This document shows, in pieces, positions 30,599-41,483 of a stretch of 64,000 nucleotides of DNA (the first letter of the stretch is position 1; the number at the start of each line of letters is the position of its first letter). The stretch spans positions 1 to 64,000 of the forward strand of contig NZ_JAPPTI010000006.1 of the NCBI RefSeq assembly GCF_027587025.1, read 5' to 3'. Position numbers and translations under genes: made by a program. This DNA comes from Vibrio sp. LaRot3 (GTDB lineage Bacteria; Pseudomonadota; Gammaproteobacteria; Enterobacterales; Vibrionaceae). Under the pieces are notes generated by a model. The model worked only from the letters and a program-made list of their open reading frames with translations, had not been told where the DNA came from and searched no databases.

Positions 30599-31090
30599 AT
30601 GAATAAATTACTAGCCTCATTCAATCAGTGGTGGAGTAGCATTACTCAGCGCGAACAACGCTTAGTCAGTATTGGTGGTGCTGCATTGCTATTTGGTGTG
30701 ATTTATTGGGGTATTTACCAGCCAATTGCCGACAGTGCGGCACAGGCTCAGCAACGCATCCAAAACGAAAAGCAGTTGCTAAGTTGGGTACAAAAACAAG
30801 CCGATACCATCTCGTCTCTAAAAGCGGCGGGGGGGCAGTCTATTTCACCTTTGCCATTTAATCAGGCGATCTCTTCTTCGGCTCGACGTTTTAAGATTGA
30901 GTTAGTTCGTGTTCAACCACGAGGCGAAGAGATGCAAGTATGGGTTCAGCCCGTGGCGTTTAATCAGTTGGTTAACTGGCTTGATTATTTGAATACCAAT
31001 CATGCGATTGATGTGATCTTCCTTGATATTGATAAAACAGCGCGCTCAGGTGAAGTCGAAATAAAACGCTTACAGTTAAGCAAAGGGTAA
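30599..31090 (+). CDS. epsM: type II secretion platform protein M
   Basis: A 163-residue bitopic protein that pairs with EpsL: short cytoplasmic end, one helix (SIGGAALLFGVIYWGIYQPI), then a coiled stretch and a small periplasmic domain. It follows epsL by 10 bases. Confidence 0.95.
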   Translation: MNKLLASFNQWWSSITQREQRLVSIGGAALLFGVIYWGIYQPIADSAAQAQQRIQNEKQLLSWVQKQADTISSLKAAGGQSISPLPFNQAISSSARRFKIELVRVQPRGEEMQVWVQPVAFNQLVNWLDYLNTNHAIDVIFLDIDKTARSGEVEIKRLQLSKG

Positions 31091-31094
31091 GAGA

Positions 31095-31856
31095 GTGAAG
31101 AAAAAACTATTACTAATTTTGGTTTTAGTGCTGACTTTTATCATCAGTGCATTAGTACACTTGCCTGTGAGCGTGGCACTAAATTATGCGCCATTACCTG
31201 CACAGCTTAAGCTGAATGGTGTGTCAGGGTCGTTGTGGCAAGGCCATGCTAATCAAGTGACATGGCAGGGCCGTAATCTAGGTGAATTTCGTTGGCAGCT
31301 TGAGAGCAGTAAATTGTTTACCGGTAAGCTTGAAGCCAATGTGCGATTTGGACGCGGCAGTGATTGGCAACTGAAAGGTCGTGGTAACGTCGGTTATGGT
31401 TTCTCCGGTGCTTACGCTAACAATGTGATTGCGTCGATACCAGCCGAGCAGGTAGTGGCTCTATCGCCTGCGTTGCCAGTGCCATTGGGCATCACTGGTC
31501 ACTTAGAGTTATCTATTAATCAATGGCAGTACGCGCAGCCATATTGCCAATCAGGCAAGGGGCAATTGGTGTGGAATACCGATAGTGTCGGCACACCTTT
31601 GGCTGAATTAGTCATTGGCCCGGTTGTTGCCGATATTAATTGCCAGCAGAATGAAATCACACTGCAAGGTAAGCAGCAAAGTGACCAAGTTTCGGCTGAG
31701 TTTGATGTGGTGTTGAATGATAAACAGCGTTACCAAGCGAAAGCATGGTTTACGCCGCAGCCAGATATGCCAAGCGCTTTATCCGAACAGCTAAAATGGC
31801 TACCTAAGCCTGATGGGCAAGGGCGCTATCAATTTAGCTATAACGGACGCTTTTAA
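31095..31856 (+). CDS. epsN: type II secretion protein N
   Basis: The last gene of the eps operon. 253 residues with an N-terminal membrane helix (LLLILVLVLTFIISALVHL) and a GspN periplasmic body (LNGVSGSLWQGHANQVTWQG). GspN is present in many but not all T2SS, and its precise role is unsettled. GTG start at 31095, four bases after epsM. A strong terminator follows. Confidence 0.94.
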   Translation: MKKKLLLILVLVLTFIISALVHLPVSVALNYAPLPAQLKLNGVSGSLWQGHANQVTWQGRNLGEFRWQLESSKLFTGKLEANVRFGRGSDWQLKGRGNVGYGFSGAYANNVIASIPAEQVVALSPALPVPLGITGHLELSINQWQYAQPYCQSGKGQLVWNTDSVGTPLAELVIGPVVADINCQQNEITLQGKQQSDQVSAEFDVVLNDKQRYQAKAWFTPQPDMPSALSEQLKWLPKPDGQGRYQFSYNGRF

Positions 31857-31889
31857 AAAATACCCCAGCTTAGGCTGGGGTATTTTTTT
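31854..31889. terminator. bidirectional terminator between epsN and envZ
   Basis: AAAATACCCCAGC/GCTGGGGTATTTT arms with a T run on both strands. It lies between the converging eps and ompR–envZ operons. Confidence 0.92.
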
Positions 31890-33204
31890 AGTTATATTTT
31901 GAGTCGGTGGGGAAGCTGACTTGCACCTTTAGGCCGCCTTCACTGCGGTTGTTGACCACCACAGAGCCATTATGCTGACTGACGATTCGCTTAACGATGG
32001 CAAGCCCGAGCCCTGTCCCTTCACTGCCGCGAGCTGTGTCACCACGGGTAAATGGTTCAAACAGCTTGGCGACCTGATCTTTCGCAATCCCAGGGCCATT
32101 ATCTTCGATACATAACCAACCGAGCTTCTTGTCGGCGGTCATTCCCGAACTTATCTTGACCCATCCGTTGCCATAGCGCACAGCGTTGACCACTAAATTG
32201 CTCACCGCACGTTTGATACCAATAGGGCTACCGAATACCGACGCGAGTGGTTGCAGTTGGGTTTCAATATCAATGTGGTGACGCCCTCCTTCTGAGTTCG
32301 CCAGATCTTGTGCGATGGTATTCAAGTCAACCTCGACAAAAGACTGCTTGTTGACCGGCTTTAGGTAATCCATAAATTGGCTGATAATCTCATTACACTC
32401 TTCGGTGTCGCTGATGATGCCTTCTGCTAGGTAACTGTCTTCAGGCGACATCATTTCGGTGGCAAGACGAATTCGAGTAAGAGGAGTACGTAAATCGTGG
32501 CTGATCCCAGCCATGAGCAGTGCTCGGTCTTCTTCTAATGCTTGAATGCCTTTCGACATTTGGTTGAACGCATGCGTCACGGAACGAATCTCAGAAGTGC
32601 CTCTTTCTGGTAAAGGAGGGGGGATTTCACCACGGCCAACCCCTTTGGCTGCCTTTTCCAGATCGACCAATGGTCGGTTTTGCATTCGGATAAACAGCCA
32701 GCCTCCGGCAATGATCAGCAGTGCCATGATCAAGCTGTTTTGAAACAGCGGCGCAAAGTCTTCTTCTTGCAGTTCTGATAACGGAATACGAATCAGCGAA
32801 TCCGGCAGGGTATCGATCTTCATCCACAGTACATAGCTTTCATCGCCCAACGCCATCCGAACATGAGTTGGTGTGCCGAGCTTGTGGCTCATTTCTTCGC
32901 TCATCAGATCAATGGATAACGCATGATTGAATTCGTTGGCAATCTCACTATCAGTACTGTGGATGGTGACGCCCAATTGCTCTAATACCTGACGTCGAGT
33001 CAACGCATCCATGACAAGACCACTTTCAGGGTTTTCTGAGTCGTCTAGCATCAAGTTAATTTCGTAACTCAGAATCTTGTTGAACTGCTGTAGGCTAGGG
33101 AGCAAGGCGTAGTTAAATACCGCGTAGTATGAGTAGACTTGGCTAGCGACTAAAAGCGTCACGAACAATAAGATGGATTGAGTAAGAGAGCTGCGAATTC
33201 GCAT
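31888..33204 (-). CDS. envZ: osmosensor histidine kinase EnvZ
   Basis: Inner-membrane kinase/phosphatase for OmpR. The 438 residues have two membrane helices (about 9-28 and 158-178) around a periplasmic domain, then HAMP, the H box with the phospho-His ([20 protein letters not shown]), and ATP-binding N and G boxes ([20 protein letters not shown]). The segment [14 protein letters not shown] matches EnvZ closely. It follows ompR by 94 bases. Confidence 0.97.
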   Translation of the reverse strand: MRIRSSLTQSILLFVTLLVASQVYSYYAVFNYALLPSLQQFNKILSYEINLMLDDSENPESGLVMDALTRRQVLEQLGVTIHSTDSEIANEFNHALSIDLMSEEMSHKLGTPTHVRMALGDESYVLWMKIDTLPDSLIRIPLSELQEEDFAPLFQNSLIMALLIIAGGWLFIRMQNRPLVDLEKAAKGVGRGEIPPPLPERGTSEIRSVTHAFNQMSKGIQALEEDRALLMAGISHDLRTPLTRIRLATEMMSPEDSYLAEGIISDTEECNEIISQFMDYLKPVNKQSFVEVDLNTIAQDLANSEGGRHHIDIETQLQPLASVFGSPIGIKRAVSNLVVNAVRYGNGWVKISSGMTADKKLGWLCIEDNGPGIAKDQVAKLFEPFTRGDTARGSEGTGLGLAIVKRIVSQHNGSVVVNNRSEGGLKVQVSFPTDSKYN

Positions 33205-33298
33205 AGTAAGCCCCTATAGTGCTTGGCGTTAATTGGGGAGGTATCTACAAAAAGTGCGAGATAAAATCTCGCACTTGATTGGGGTAAGACGCGGCGTA

Positions 33299-34018
33299 TT
33301 ACGCCTCTTTGCCGTCTGGTACGAATACGTAACCTAAGCCCCATACGGTTTGAATATAACGCGGTTTGCTAGGGTCTACCTCTAGCATGCGGCGTAAACG
33401 TGAGATCTGTACATCAATCGAACGTTCCATCGCTGAATATTCTCGGCCGCGTGCCATGTTCATTAACTTATCACGAGATAATGGCTCGCGTGCATTGGTG
33501 ACTAGCGCTTTGAGTACGGCGAACTCACCAGAGGTTAGTGGCATCGCTTCATCACCACGGTACATTTCACGAGTGCCCAAGTTAAGGCGGAAATCACCAA
33601 ACTCAACCACAGACTCTTCTGAACTTGGCGCGCCCGGTAACTCGGTGGTTTGACGGCGCAGAACCGCTTTGATGCGTGCTAGCAACTCGCGTGGGTTAAA
33701 TGGTTTTGGTAGGTAATCATCTGCACCCACTTCAAGGCCAACAATACGGTCGATCTCATCGCCTTTTGCGGTGAGCATTAATATCGGTAGTACGTTGTTG
33801 GCATTACGCAGACGGCGGCAAATGGATAAGCCATCTTCGCCCGGCAACATAAGATCCAGTACCATTAAGTGGAAGTTTTCACGCGTTAACAGGCGATCCA
33901 TTTGCTCGCCATTCGCAACACTGCGCACTTGGAACCCTTGCTCTGAAAGGTAACGCTCTAACAGTGCTCGTAAGCGAGCGTCGTCATCCACCACCAGAAT
34001 TTTATGATTTTCTTGCAT
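33299..34018 (-). CDS. ompR: response regulator OmpR
   Basis: OmpR-class transcription factor controlling porins and envelope genes. Receiver domain (phospho-Asp in LMVLDLMLPG) and C-terminal winged helix (about 135-235). The ATG at 34018 (MQENHKILVVDDD) gives 239 residues, the length of E. coli OmpR, and has AAGGTG six bases ahead; the GTG two codons earlier is too close to that site. Confidence 0.98.
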   Translation of the reverse strand: MQENHKILVVDDDARLRALLERYLSEQGFQVRSVANGEQMDRLLTRENFHLMVLDLMLPGEDGLSICRRLRNANNVLPILMLTAKGDEIDRIVGLEVGADDYLPKPFNPRELLARIKAVLRRQTTELPGAPSSEESVVEFGDFRLNLGTREMYRGDEAMPLTSGEFAVLKALVTNAREPLSRDKLMNMARGREYSAMERSIDVQISRLRRMLEVDPSKPRYIQTVWGLGYVFVPDGKEA

Positions 34019-34024
34019 TGCCAC

Positions 34025-34393
34025 ACCTTATAGAAAAAGCATTTAGCAAAAATGTATCACTGTTTGTGCACTTACGCTTGACCAAATTGTTACTCTTTTT
34101 ATCTACGCCCGATTTTTATAGCGAAACCTAGGTCGTTTTATTCATCTCTTTAAACATTATCCGTTATTGAGCGAAATCTCTGTTTCATTCTTACATTGCC
34201 GATTTTCGATTGGTGATATAGCAATTTCCTGAATTTATCGACTTTGCACTGCTAAATGCGATTCACAGTTTGCGGTTGAAGTGCAAGCGGTGTCACAACC
34301 TTGCTATGTCGTTGCTTTTTTATTCAGTTAAAGCGGTTTTCGTATGGTTAAATGACCACATAATAAAAAGGTTTATTTTTACAGGTAAGTAAT
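34025..34393. other. non-coding region between ompR and the FIST chemoreceptor
   Basis: About 370 A+T-rich bases between divergent genes; must hold both promoters. No gene, strong palindrome or recognisable operator seen. Confidence 0.5.
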
Positions 34394-36382
34394 ATGTTTA
34401 AAGGTCTATTCAATCGTCAACCAGACGTACAACAGCAAGCTCGACCCAGCCAAGTCGTGCAAGTTTCGAGTCGTGATATCTCGGCTGAAACTTTAGCGCC
34501 TCTCTTATTGCAAGGCGAAGCAAACTTCGTCATTGCTTATATTTCTCCGCATTTGCCATTTGATCAAATTAGCCGCAGTTTAAAATCACATCTTGCTAGC
34601 GTTGAGCATTTGGTCACCATTCAAACCGCGGGTGAGCTCGGTGGCTCGCGGTTTTATCAGCCGGCGGATGGTATGTGGGACAACATCGTGCTGCATGCTT
34701 TTTCAAAACAAATGTTCGCGGATGTTGACGTACATACGGTGGCTTTGCATTGTGATGACATCAAATCAGGCTCGCCACGCTTAACGCCAGAGCAACGTAT
34801 TGAAGCGATTTCATCAGAGCTGCGTAAAGTGATGCCGCGCCGCGCACCCAATTACTTTGACACCATTGCATTGACCTATTTTGACGGCCTCTCTGCCAGT
34901 GAAAACTTTTTCATGCAGGCGTTGTACAAAAATGAGCAATTCCCTTGTTATTTTGTTGGTGGCAGTGCTGGTGGCAAGTTAGATTTTGGTTCAGCAAAAG
35001 TGGCTTACAATGGCACTGAGCTCGAAAACAAAGCTTTGATTGCGTTTGTGTCTCTTGCTCCTGAGTATCGTTATGGTGTGTTCCGCACTCACAACTTTAC
35101 GCAAAGTCAGTTTAAGCTAACGGTAGCGGAATTTGACGCCAACACTCGTGTACTGCGCAGTTTATACAACCCAGTCAGTAAAGCCTTAGTTACGCCAGTG
35201 GAAGCCTTGTGTCAGCATTTCCGTTGCAGTGCCGATCAACTGCAAACCTATCTCGCTGGTCACTCGTTTGGTGTGCCGATCAATAATGAAATGTTCATTC
35301 GTTCGATTGCCGGCATTGATACGGACAGCGGAGCGATTACTTTCTTCTGTGACATGGCATTTGGCGATGAGCTGCATTTGTTGGGCAGTGAAAATATCGC
35401 CCAAGCAACCTCACGCGATTTTGATCGATTCATGCATGGTAAGTCGAGTAAACCGGTCGCCATGATTGCCAACGACTGTATTTTGCGTCGTTTGAACAAC
35501 AGCGCACACTTAAACGATGTTCGTTGTTTTGATGGTATTGATATATCGGGCTTCTCAACTTTTGGTGAGTTATTGGGCGTTCACATGAACGAAACCCTAA
35601 CAGCACTGGCTTTCTTTAAAGTGGATTTAGGGGAGTCGTTTAGCGATGCTATCGCGGATCACTATCCAGTTAATTACGCCCACTATCGAGAACATTTCCT
35701 TGCTCGTCGCATCAACAGTGCTGAGTGTATTGAAAAGATTCAGCAGTCGCTAATCGATCAGCTTCAGCATTACCGCCCTATGGTGCAAGAGTCGAGTTCG
35801 CAATTGGAAAATATCGGGGCTCAAGCGCAGCACTCTGCTCAGCAGTTGACAGAAATTCAGCAGCAATTTTCGTCATTTACTACTCAAGTGGATCAGCAAG
35901 CGGAACATCGTGACCGTCTGAATCACCGTATTGCGACGTTGCAGCAAAGCTCTGAGAAGGTGGTTGCCATCTTAAATGCGATCTCAGGCATTGCGGAGCA
36001 AACCAACTTGTTGGCACTGAATGCAGCCATTGAGGCGGCTCGTGCTGGTGATGCTGGGCGCGGGTTTGCTGTGGTGGCTGATGAAGTGCGCGCACTGTCG
36101 CTGAATACCCAAAAAAGCTTAAATGAGACGGGTGAGACCATTGATAATGTCTCTTCATCGATTGGGGAAATTGAAGAATCGATAGAAGACGTTAACCAAG
36201 TGATTTCATTAATCATCGAGCAATCGACAGAGCTAAGCGGACAGCTTGAAGAGCTGACCTCGGCAGCCAATAACTCGGCTCATTTAGCGCAAGGCGGGGT
36301 AGAACAAGCTCGCAGCGCACAAGAAGAGATGAGCATGATTGACAGTAACATTGATACCTTGCATAAGTTAGTCAATATGTAA
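34394..36382 (+). CDS. soluble FIST-domain methyl-accepting chemotaxis protein
   Basis: A cytoplasmic chemoreceptor-like protein of 662 residues without membrane helices. The N-terminal region (about 35-390) matches the FIST_N plus FIST_C sensory module ([38 protein letters not shown]). It is followed by a helical MCP signalling domain whose hairpin tip is complete ([20 protein letters not shown]). FIST proteins bind small ligands; the related NosP proteins sense nitric oxide through heme, but I cannot tell whether this one binds heme. The C-terminus lacks the CheR-tethering pentapeptide. The gene stands alone, with AGGT before the ATG and a terminator after it. Confidence 0.9.
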   Translation: MFKGLFNRQPDVQQQARPSQVVQVSSRDISAETLAPLLLQGEANFVIAYISPHLPFDQISRSLKSHLASVEHLVTIQTAGELGGSRFYQPADGMWDNIVLHAFSKQMFADVDVHTVALHCDDIKSGSPRLTPEQRIEAISSELRKVMPRRAPNYFDTIALTYFDGLSASENFFMQALYKNEQFPCYFVGGSAGGKLDFGSAKVAYNGTELENKALIAFVSLAPEYRYGVFRTHNFTQSQFKLTVAEFDANTRVLRSLYNPVSKALVTPVEALCQHFRCSADQLQTYLAGHSFGVPINNEMFIRSIAGIDTDSGAITFFCDMAFGDELHLLGSENIAQATSRDFDRFMHGKSSKPVAMIANDCILRRLNNSAHLNDVRCFDGIDISGFSTFGELLGVHMNETLTALAFFKVDLGESFSDAIADHYPVNYAHYREHFLARRINSAECIEKIQQSLIDQLQHYRPMVQESSSQLENIGAQAQHSAQQLTEIQQQFSSFTTQVDQQAEHRDRLNHRIATLQQSSEKVVAILNAISGIAEQTNLLALNAAIEAARAGDAGRGFAVVADEVRALSLNTQKSLNETGETIDNVSSSIGEIEESIEDVNQVISLIIEQSTELSGQLEELTSAANNSAHLAQGGVEQARSAQEEMSMIDSNIDTLHKLVNM

Positions 36383-36401
36383 GCGTGATGTCATAAGGCT
36401 A

Positions 36402-36428
36402 AAGCGTCCTTTTACAGGGCGCTTTTTT
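36402..36428 (+). terminator. terminator of the FIST chemoreceptor gene
   Basis: AAAGCGTCCT/AGGGCGCTTT arms (one G·U pair) with a TTTAC loop, followed by a T run. Confidence 0.75.
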
Positions 36429-36477
36429 GTGTCAAATTGTCAGAGCGAACCAACTTTAGAAACAATGGAATTAAAGC

Positions 36478-36957
36478 GTGAAAACCAATCTAATAACGCG
36501 TGAAGGCTACGACCGCTTAAAAAAAGAGCTCGATTACTTATGGAGAGAAGAGCGTCCTGAAGTCACTAAAAAGGTGACTTGGGCGGCTAGCTTGGGTGAT
36601 CGCAGTGAGAATGCTGACTATCAATACAATAAGAAGCGTCTGCGTGAGATTGACCGACGAGTACGCTATTTACGTAAGCGATTAGAGCAAGTGACGGTTG
36701 TCGATTACTCGCCACAGCAAGAAGGTAAAGTGTTCTTTGGTGCTTGGGTGGAAATTGAAAATGAGCAGGGTGATAGTAAGTCATTTCGCATCGTCGGCCC
36801 TGATGAAATCTATGGAGACGCCAAAGGCTACATCTCTATCGATTCACCGATGGCACGCGCTTTACTGAAAAAAGAAGTGGATGATGAGTTCAGCGTAAAA
36901 ACCCCAGAGGGTTACAAAGAATGGTTTGTTAACTCGATACGCTATACACAAGAATAA
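36478..36957 (+). CDS. greB: transcript cleavage factor GreB
   Basis: Rescues backtracked RNA polymerase by inducing cleavage of the 3' RNA end. The 159 residues have the N-terminal coiled coil with the acidic tip (GDRSENADYQYNKKRLREID; the D and E of DRSEN are the catalytic pair) and the C-terminal FKBP-like domain. The basic coil (YLRKRLEQVTVVD) fits GreB rather than GreA. Starts with GTG at 36478 without a strong ribosome site. Confidence 0.96.
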   Translation: MKTNLITREGYDRLKKELDYLWREERPEVTKKVTWAASLGDRSENADYQYNKKRLREIDRRVRYLRKRLEQVTVVDYSPQQEGKVFFGAWVEIENEQGDSKSFRIVGPDEIYGDAKGYISIDSPMARALLKKEVDDEFSVKTPEGYKEWFVNSIRYTQE

Positions 36958-36960
36958 ACA

Positions 36961-36990
36961 AAAAGAGCTGCGAATCATCGCAGCTCTTTT
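36961..36990. terminator. bidirectional terminator between greB and the nucleoside transporter
   Basis: A 13-bp perfect stem, AAAAGAGCTGCGA/TCGCAGCTCTTTT, with an ATCA loop and A/T runs on both sides, serving the two converging genes. Confidence 0.92.
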
Positions 36991-37017
36991 GCTTTGCTAT
37001 CTGTATTTGTTCTTCAT

Positions 37018-38223
37018 TTAAACGAACAAACCAACAATTGCCGCGTTCATCAAGTTGGCAAGGGTGGCCGCTAATAATACTTTCATACCAAGCTTGCCAA
37101 TCACCCCTGCGCGTTGAGGAATCATCTTACTGAGTGCGCCACACACCATCGCGACAGAACCAATGTTGGCAAAGCCACAGAGTGCAATCGTCATGATAGC
37201 GGTAGAACGTGGAGACATTTCTACATTACCCATGCTTGCAAAGGCGACAAATTCATTCAGTGCGATTTTTTGACCTAGGAATGAGCCCGCCACTCCTGCT
37301 TCTTCCCAAGGAATGCCAAGTAGCCATGCCACTGGTGAGAAAAGTGTACCAAGGATAACATCTACAGTAAGGTTAGGTTGACCAAACCATTCACCTACAG
37401 CGCCAAGGCAGCCGTTAAGCATTGCCATTAGGCCAATACATGAAATGATGACTGCACCAACGATGGCTGCGATACCGACACCTGCAATTGCCCCTTTAGC
37501 GACAGCATCAATGAAACTACTCGGTTTCTCGTCATCAGGAAGCTCTGGTACTTCGTCGATGGTCTCTTCAGTTTCAGGGATCAGCAGTTTGGCAAACATT
37601 AAACCGGCTGGAGCCGACATAAAACAAGCCATGATTAAGTAGTTCAGGTCGACCCCCATCCCAGCAAGACCAGCAAGGATAGAGCCTGCGATAGAAGAAA
37701 GACCACCAACCATGACGGCAAAGATCTGTGAGCGAGTCAGCACACGGTGGTATGGCTTAACAAGCAAAGGTGCTTCGGTTTGGCCAAGGACAATGTTACC
37801 CGCCGCATTCATCGATTCAGCGCGAGAAGTACCGAGGATGCGCTGCAAACTGCCTCCAATGATGCGGACAAACCACTGCATGATACCCATGTAGTAAAGT
37901 AAAGAAGTGAGAGAGGCGGTAAAAATGATTTGCGGCAGAACTTGGAGTGCCCAGATAAAGCCAATACCTTCTACACTAAAGTTCACGAGGCTACCAAACG
38001 CAAAACGAATGCCTTCAACACCATAGCCAAACACTTTACCCACCGTACCAGACACAGAGAGTAAAACGCCACCGCCGACATCGGTTGCTAATACAAAACC
38101 AGCAACAGATAGGATCACTACGAACGCACCGCCAACAGCACGCCAACTGATTTGGCTGCGGTTTTCTGAGCAAGCAAAACCGACACCCAATAGAACGAAA
38201 ATACCAATAAGTGATTGAATCAT
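37018..38223 (-). CDS. concentrative nucleoside transporter (CNT family)
   Basis: Ion-coupled uptake of nucleosides across the inner membrane. The 401 residues carry the CNT substrate motifs known from V. cholerae vcCNT: GQTEAPL in the first hairpin region and GFANIGSVAM in the second half, both contacting the nucleoside. About eight membrane helices are visible. Its ATG overlaps the stop of the upstream oxidoreductase by four bases, so the two are translationally coupled. It could be called NupC-like; the exact substrate range is not readable from sequence. Confidence 0.93.
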   Translation of the reverse strand: MIQSLIGIFVLLGVGFACSENRSQISWRAVGGAFVVILSVAGFVLATDVGGGVLLSVSGTVGKVFGYGVEGIRFAFGSLVNFSVEGIGFIWALQVLPQIIFTASLTSLLYYMGIMQWFVRIIGGSLQRILGTSRAESMNAAGNIVLGQTEAPLLVKPYHRVLTRSQIFAVMVGGLSSIAGSILAGLAGMGVDLNYLIMACFMSAPAGLMFAKLLIPETEETIDEVPELPDDEKPSSFIDAVAKGAIAGVGIAAIVGAVIISCIGLMAMLNGCLGAVGEWFGQPNLTVDVILGTLFSPVAWLLGIPWEEAGVAGSFLGQKIALNEFVAFASMGNVEMSPRSTAIMTIALCGFANIGSVAMVCGALSKMIPQRAGVIGKLGMKVLLAATLANLMNAAIVGLFV

Positions 38224-38771
38224 TGTGCGGCCTCGGTTAACTGATTTACGGCTTGGATGATTTGATTTGCATGCTGTTTAGATAGGTCGAGTACCAAAGA
38301 CTTATCTCCCCCTTCTTCTGGGGTTGAGTTCATTTCAAAGGTAATAATGGTGTCGACGATGTTCATTTCAGCCGCTTTGAATGGATGTTCGTAAGCCGCT
38401 TGATAAGCCGAGAAAGGCAAAAAGTTGAAGCCTGTTTCGCTGTACGATTCTTCTGTTGCTCCAGCAGTAATCGAGAACAGAACAGGTTTATCTTTTAGCT
38501 GACTGCCTTGTGGGCCAAAAGCAAAACCATAGGTAAACACTTCATCTACCCAGTGTTTTAACACCGCAGGGTAGGTGCTCCAGTATAGGGGGAACTGAAT
38601 AACTATCGCATCAGCATTGAGCAGTGCAGAGTGTTCTTGTGTTAGCTCGCCATCAAACTGCGCTGCGTGTTTGATTGTCCAATTCGTTTGCGCAGAAAGT
38701 TCGTTAAGAATGGTTGAGTTGGCTACCGACTTGGTTAGGTCTGGGTGGCCGTCTATCACCAAAATATTCAT
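38220..38771 (-). CDS. flavodoxin-fold NAD(P)H-dependent quinone oxidoreductase
   Basis: A 183-residue member of the NQO/KefF/MdaB group. The N-terminal flavin-binding segment MNILVIDGHPD and the signature FPLYWSTYPAVLKHWVDEVFTYGFAF are clear, as is the SITAGATEESYS loop. It likely reduces quinones or similar electrophiles using FMN/FAD. AGGAA precedes the ATG. It is first in a two-gene unit with the nucleoside transporter, an unusual pairing. Confidence 0.88.
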   Translation of the reverse strand: MNILVIDGHPDLTKSVANSTILNELSAQTNWTIKHAAQFDGELTQEHSALLNADAIVIQFPLYWSTYPAVLKHWVDEVFTYGFAFGPQGSQLKDKPVLFSITAGATEESYSETGFNFLPFSAYQAAYEHPFKAAEMNIVDTIITFEMNSTPEEGGDKSLVLDLSKQHANQIIQAVNQLTEAAQ

Positions 38772-39041
38772 TTGTAGTTTCCTGGGGGTAAGTTCACGGT
38801 ATTAGGCTGAAAGCCATTAAACATGTGATGTTTTTGTTCGTTATATTTATTGATTGAATTGTAATCAGCAGGAGTCGATAGATAGGAGGACATTTGTCCC
38901 CCTATGAAAGAGGGGACTCACAAAGCGGGTGTAGCACAAAGAGATCGTGGTCACGAAGGGAAGAAATAGCGGCGTAAAGGTAGAAAAATCGCTCTTCTAA
39001 CCCCATGTATGGAGCATTGACTTCAATAAGAGATTCAACGG

Positions 39042-41369
39042 ATGAGCCAAGCTATCTGTAAATTGATCGCACAGGAACTGAATGTGCGTGCAGAGCAGGT
39101 AACTGCTGCTGTAAACCTAATTGATGATGGCAACACGGTGCCATTTATTGCGCGTTACCGTAAAGAGGTGACAGGTGGTTTAGATGATACTCAACTGCGT
39201 AATCTAGACAGTCGTCTATCGTACCTGCGTGAGCTTGATGATCGCCGCCAAACCATTCTTAAATCGATTCAAGATCAGGGCAAACTGACGGCTGAACTTG
39301 AGCAAGAGATTCAGCAAGCAGATAGTAAAACTCGTCTAGAAGATCTGTACCTGCCATACAAACCTAAGCGTCGCACTAAGGGGCAAATTGCCATTGAAGC
39401 AGGGCTTGAGCCACTGGCAGATAAGCTGTGGAATGAACCTCAAACTGAGCCAGAAAGCGAAGCTGCGCAGTATATCGATGCAGATAAAGGTATCGCAGAT
39501 AGTAAAGCCGCTTTAGATGGTGCGCGTGCGATCGTGATGGAGCGTATCGCAGAAGATGCCAATCTATTGGACAAGATTCGTCGCCACTTAACACGTAACG
39601 CGGAGTTAGTGTCGAGTGTTGTTGCAGGCCAAGAGCACGCAGGTGAGAAGTTTAAAGATTACTTTGAGCATAATGAGCCACTTAGCAAAGTACCGTCTCA
39701 CCGTGCGTTAGCTATGTTGCGTGGTCGTAACGAAGGCTTCCTAACTTTGGCAATGAATGCCGATCCTGAGCAAGCGGAAGGTGTTCGCCAGTCGTACTGT
39801 GAAACATTGATTGCCGATCATTACGGTATTTCATTGAGCCAAGCTCCGGCGGATGGTTGGCGTAAGCAAGTGATCAGTTGGGCATGGCGTATCAAGGTGT
39901 CAATGCACATGGAAACCGAATTGATGGGCGTATTGAAAGAGCGTGCTGAAATTGAAGCCATCGAAGTGTTTGCTACCAACTTAAAAGATTTGTTGATGGC
40001 TGCACCGGCAGGACCGCGTGCGACATTAGGCCTTGACCCGGGTCTGCGAACAGGCTCAAAGATCGCAGTCGTAGACTCGACTGGTAAGGTGTTAGCAACA
40101 GAGACTATTTACCCGCACCCGCCGCAGAATCAATACGATAAATCAGCCCAAGTAGTTGAGCAGATGGTGCGTAAATACAATGTTGATTTGATTGCGATTG
40201 GTAATGGTACCGCTTCACGTGAAACAGACAGCTTTGTGGCTGATGTGATTAAACGCGGCAACTTAAAAGCGCAGAAAATCATGGTGAGCGAAGCGGGGGC
40301 ATCGGTGTACTCAGCCTCTGAACTGGCTGCGAACGAGTTCCCGAATTTAGACGTATCATTACGTGGTGCGGTTTCTATTGCTCGTCGTCTGCAAGACCCA
40401 CTGGCTGAGCTGGTGAAAATTGACCCGAAATCCATTGGTGTGGGTCAGTACCAGCACGATGTGAGTCAATCCATGTTGGCTAAACGCCTTGATGCTGTTG
40501 TCGAAGATTGTGTAAACGCAGTGGGTGTAGATGTGAATACCGCTTCTCCAGCCCTACTGACACGGGTTGCGGGTCTATCTACCACCATCGCGCAAAACAT
40601 CGTGACTTACCGAGATGAAAATGGTCGTTTTGAATCACGTACTACGTTGAAGAAAGTCGCGCGCTTGGGGCCAAAGGCTTATGAGCAGTGTGCTGGTTTC
40701 TTGCGTATTATGGATGGCAAAAACCCATTGGATGCGTCTTCGGTTCACCCTGAGGCTTACCCTGTGGTTAAAGCGATTGCAGAGAAAAGTGGCAAGCAGG
40801 TGAAAGCTCTGATTGGTGACTCTGTTTTCCTAAATGGTTTGCATGCTGTCGATTACACGGATGAAAACTTTGGTGTGCCAACGGTGACTGACATCATCAA
40901 AGAGCTAGACAAACCGGGTCGTGACCCGCGTCCTGAGTTTAAAACCGCGACATTTGCAGATGGCGTGAACAAAGTCAGTGACCTTGAAGTGGGGATGGTG
41001 CTAGAAGGTGTGGTTTCTAACGTGGCAAACTTTGGTGCTTTCGTGGATATCGGTGTTCACCAAGATGGCCTAGTACATATTTCGGCGCTCACTGATCGTT
41101 TTGTTTCTGATCCGCGTGAAGTGGTGAAAGCGGGCGACATCGTCAAAGTGAAAGTGATGGAAGTGGATGTGCAGCGTAAGCGTATTGCTTTATCCATGCG
41201 TTTGAAAGATGAGCCGGGACAAGATAACCGTTCGCAACGTGGTCAAACACAAAGCCGAAACAACGATCGTCCATCTCGTGCTCAAGGCCAACAGCGCCGC
41301 CGAGATGATGCTTCAAATAATGCGATGGGCGGTGCCTTTGCCGCTGCTTTTGCCAAAGCGAAACGCTAA
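39042..41369 (+). CDS. tex: Tex family RNA-binding transcription protein
   Basis: Conserved nucleic-acid-binding protein related to eukaryotic Spt6. The 775 residues show the N-terminal Tex domain ([18 protein letters not shown]), a YqgF-like RNase H fold ([18 protein letters not shown]), helix-hairpin-helix motifs ([17 protein letters not shown]) and a C-terminal S1 domain (about 645-715, [21 protein letters not shown]), followed by a basic low-complexity tail. The exact role is unsettled; the family affects expression of virulence and toxin genes. No strong ribosome site ahead of the ATG. Confidence 0.96.
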   Translation: MSQAICKLIAQELNVRAEQVTAAVNLIDDGNTVPFIARYRKEVTGGLDDTQLRNLDSRLSYLRELDDRRQTILKSIQDQGKLTAELEQEIQQADSKTRLEDLYLPYKPKRRTKGQIAIEAGLEPLADKLWNEPQTEPESEAAQYIDADKGIADSKAALDGARAIVMERIAEDANLLDKIRRHLTRNAELVSSVVAGQEHAGEKFKDYFEHNEPLSKVPSHRALAMLRGRNEGFLTLAMNADPEQAEGVRQSYCETLIADHYGISLSQAPADGWRKQVISWAWRIKVSMHMETELMGVLKERAEIEAIEVFATNLKDLLMAAPAGPRATLGLDPGLRTGSKIAVVDSTGKVLATETIYPHPPQNQYDKSAQVVEQMVRKYNVDLIAIGNGTASRETDSFVADVIKRGNLKAQKIMVSEAGASVYSASELAANEFPNLDVSLRGAVSIARRLQDPLAELVKIDPKSIGVGQYQHDVSQSMLAKRLDAVVEDCVNAVGVDVNTASPALLTRVAGLSTTIAQNIVTYRDENGRFESRTTLKKVARLGPKAYEQCAGFLRIMDGKNPLDASSVHPEAYPVVKAIAEKSGKQVKALIGDSVFLNGLHAVDYTDENFGVPTVTDIIKELDKPGRDPRPEFKTATFADGVNKVSDLEVGMVLEGVVSNVANFGAFVDIGVHQDGLVHISALTDRFVSDPREVVKAGDIVKVKVMEVDVQRKRIALSMRLKDEPGQDNRSQRGQTQSRNNDRPSRAQGQQRRRDDASNNAMGGAFAAAFAKAKR

Positions 41370-41409
41370 CCCTCGCCTCAATTAGAGCTGTTTGAATAGC
41401 TTGAAATAA

Positions 41410-41437
41410 AAAGCCCCGCTCATAGAGTGGGGCTTTT
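41410..41437 (+). terminator. terminator of tex
   Basis: AAAGCCCCGCT/AGTGGGGCTTTT arms around CATAG. The A-rich left side lets it also serve the converging unknown gene. Confidence 0.85.
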
Positions 41438-41483
41438 GTCTTTTCTGGATATTCACCTTTTATCCCAAGAGGATAAAGGGCGA

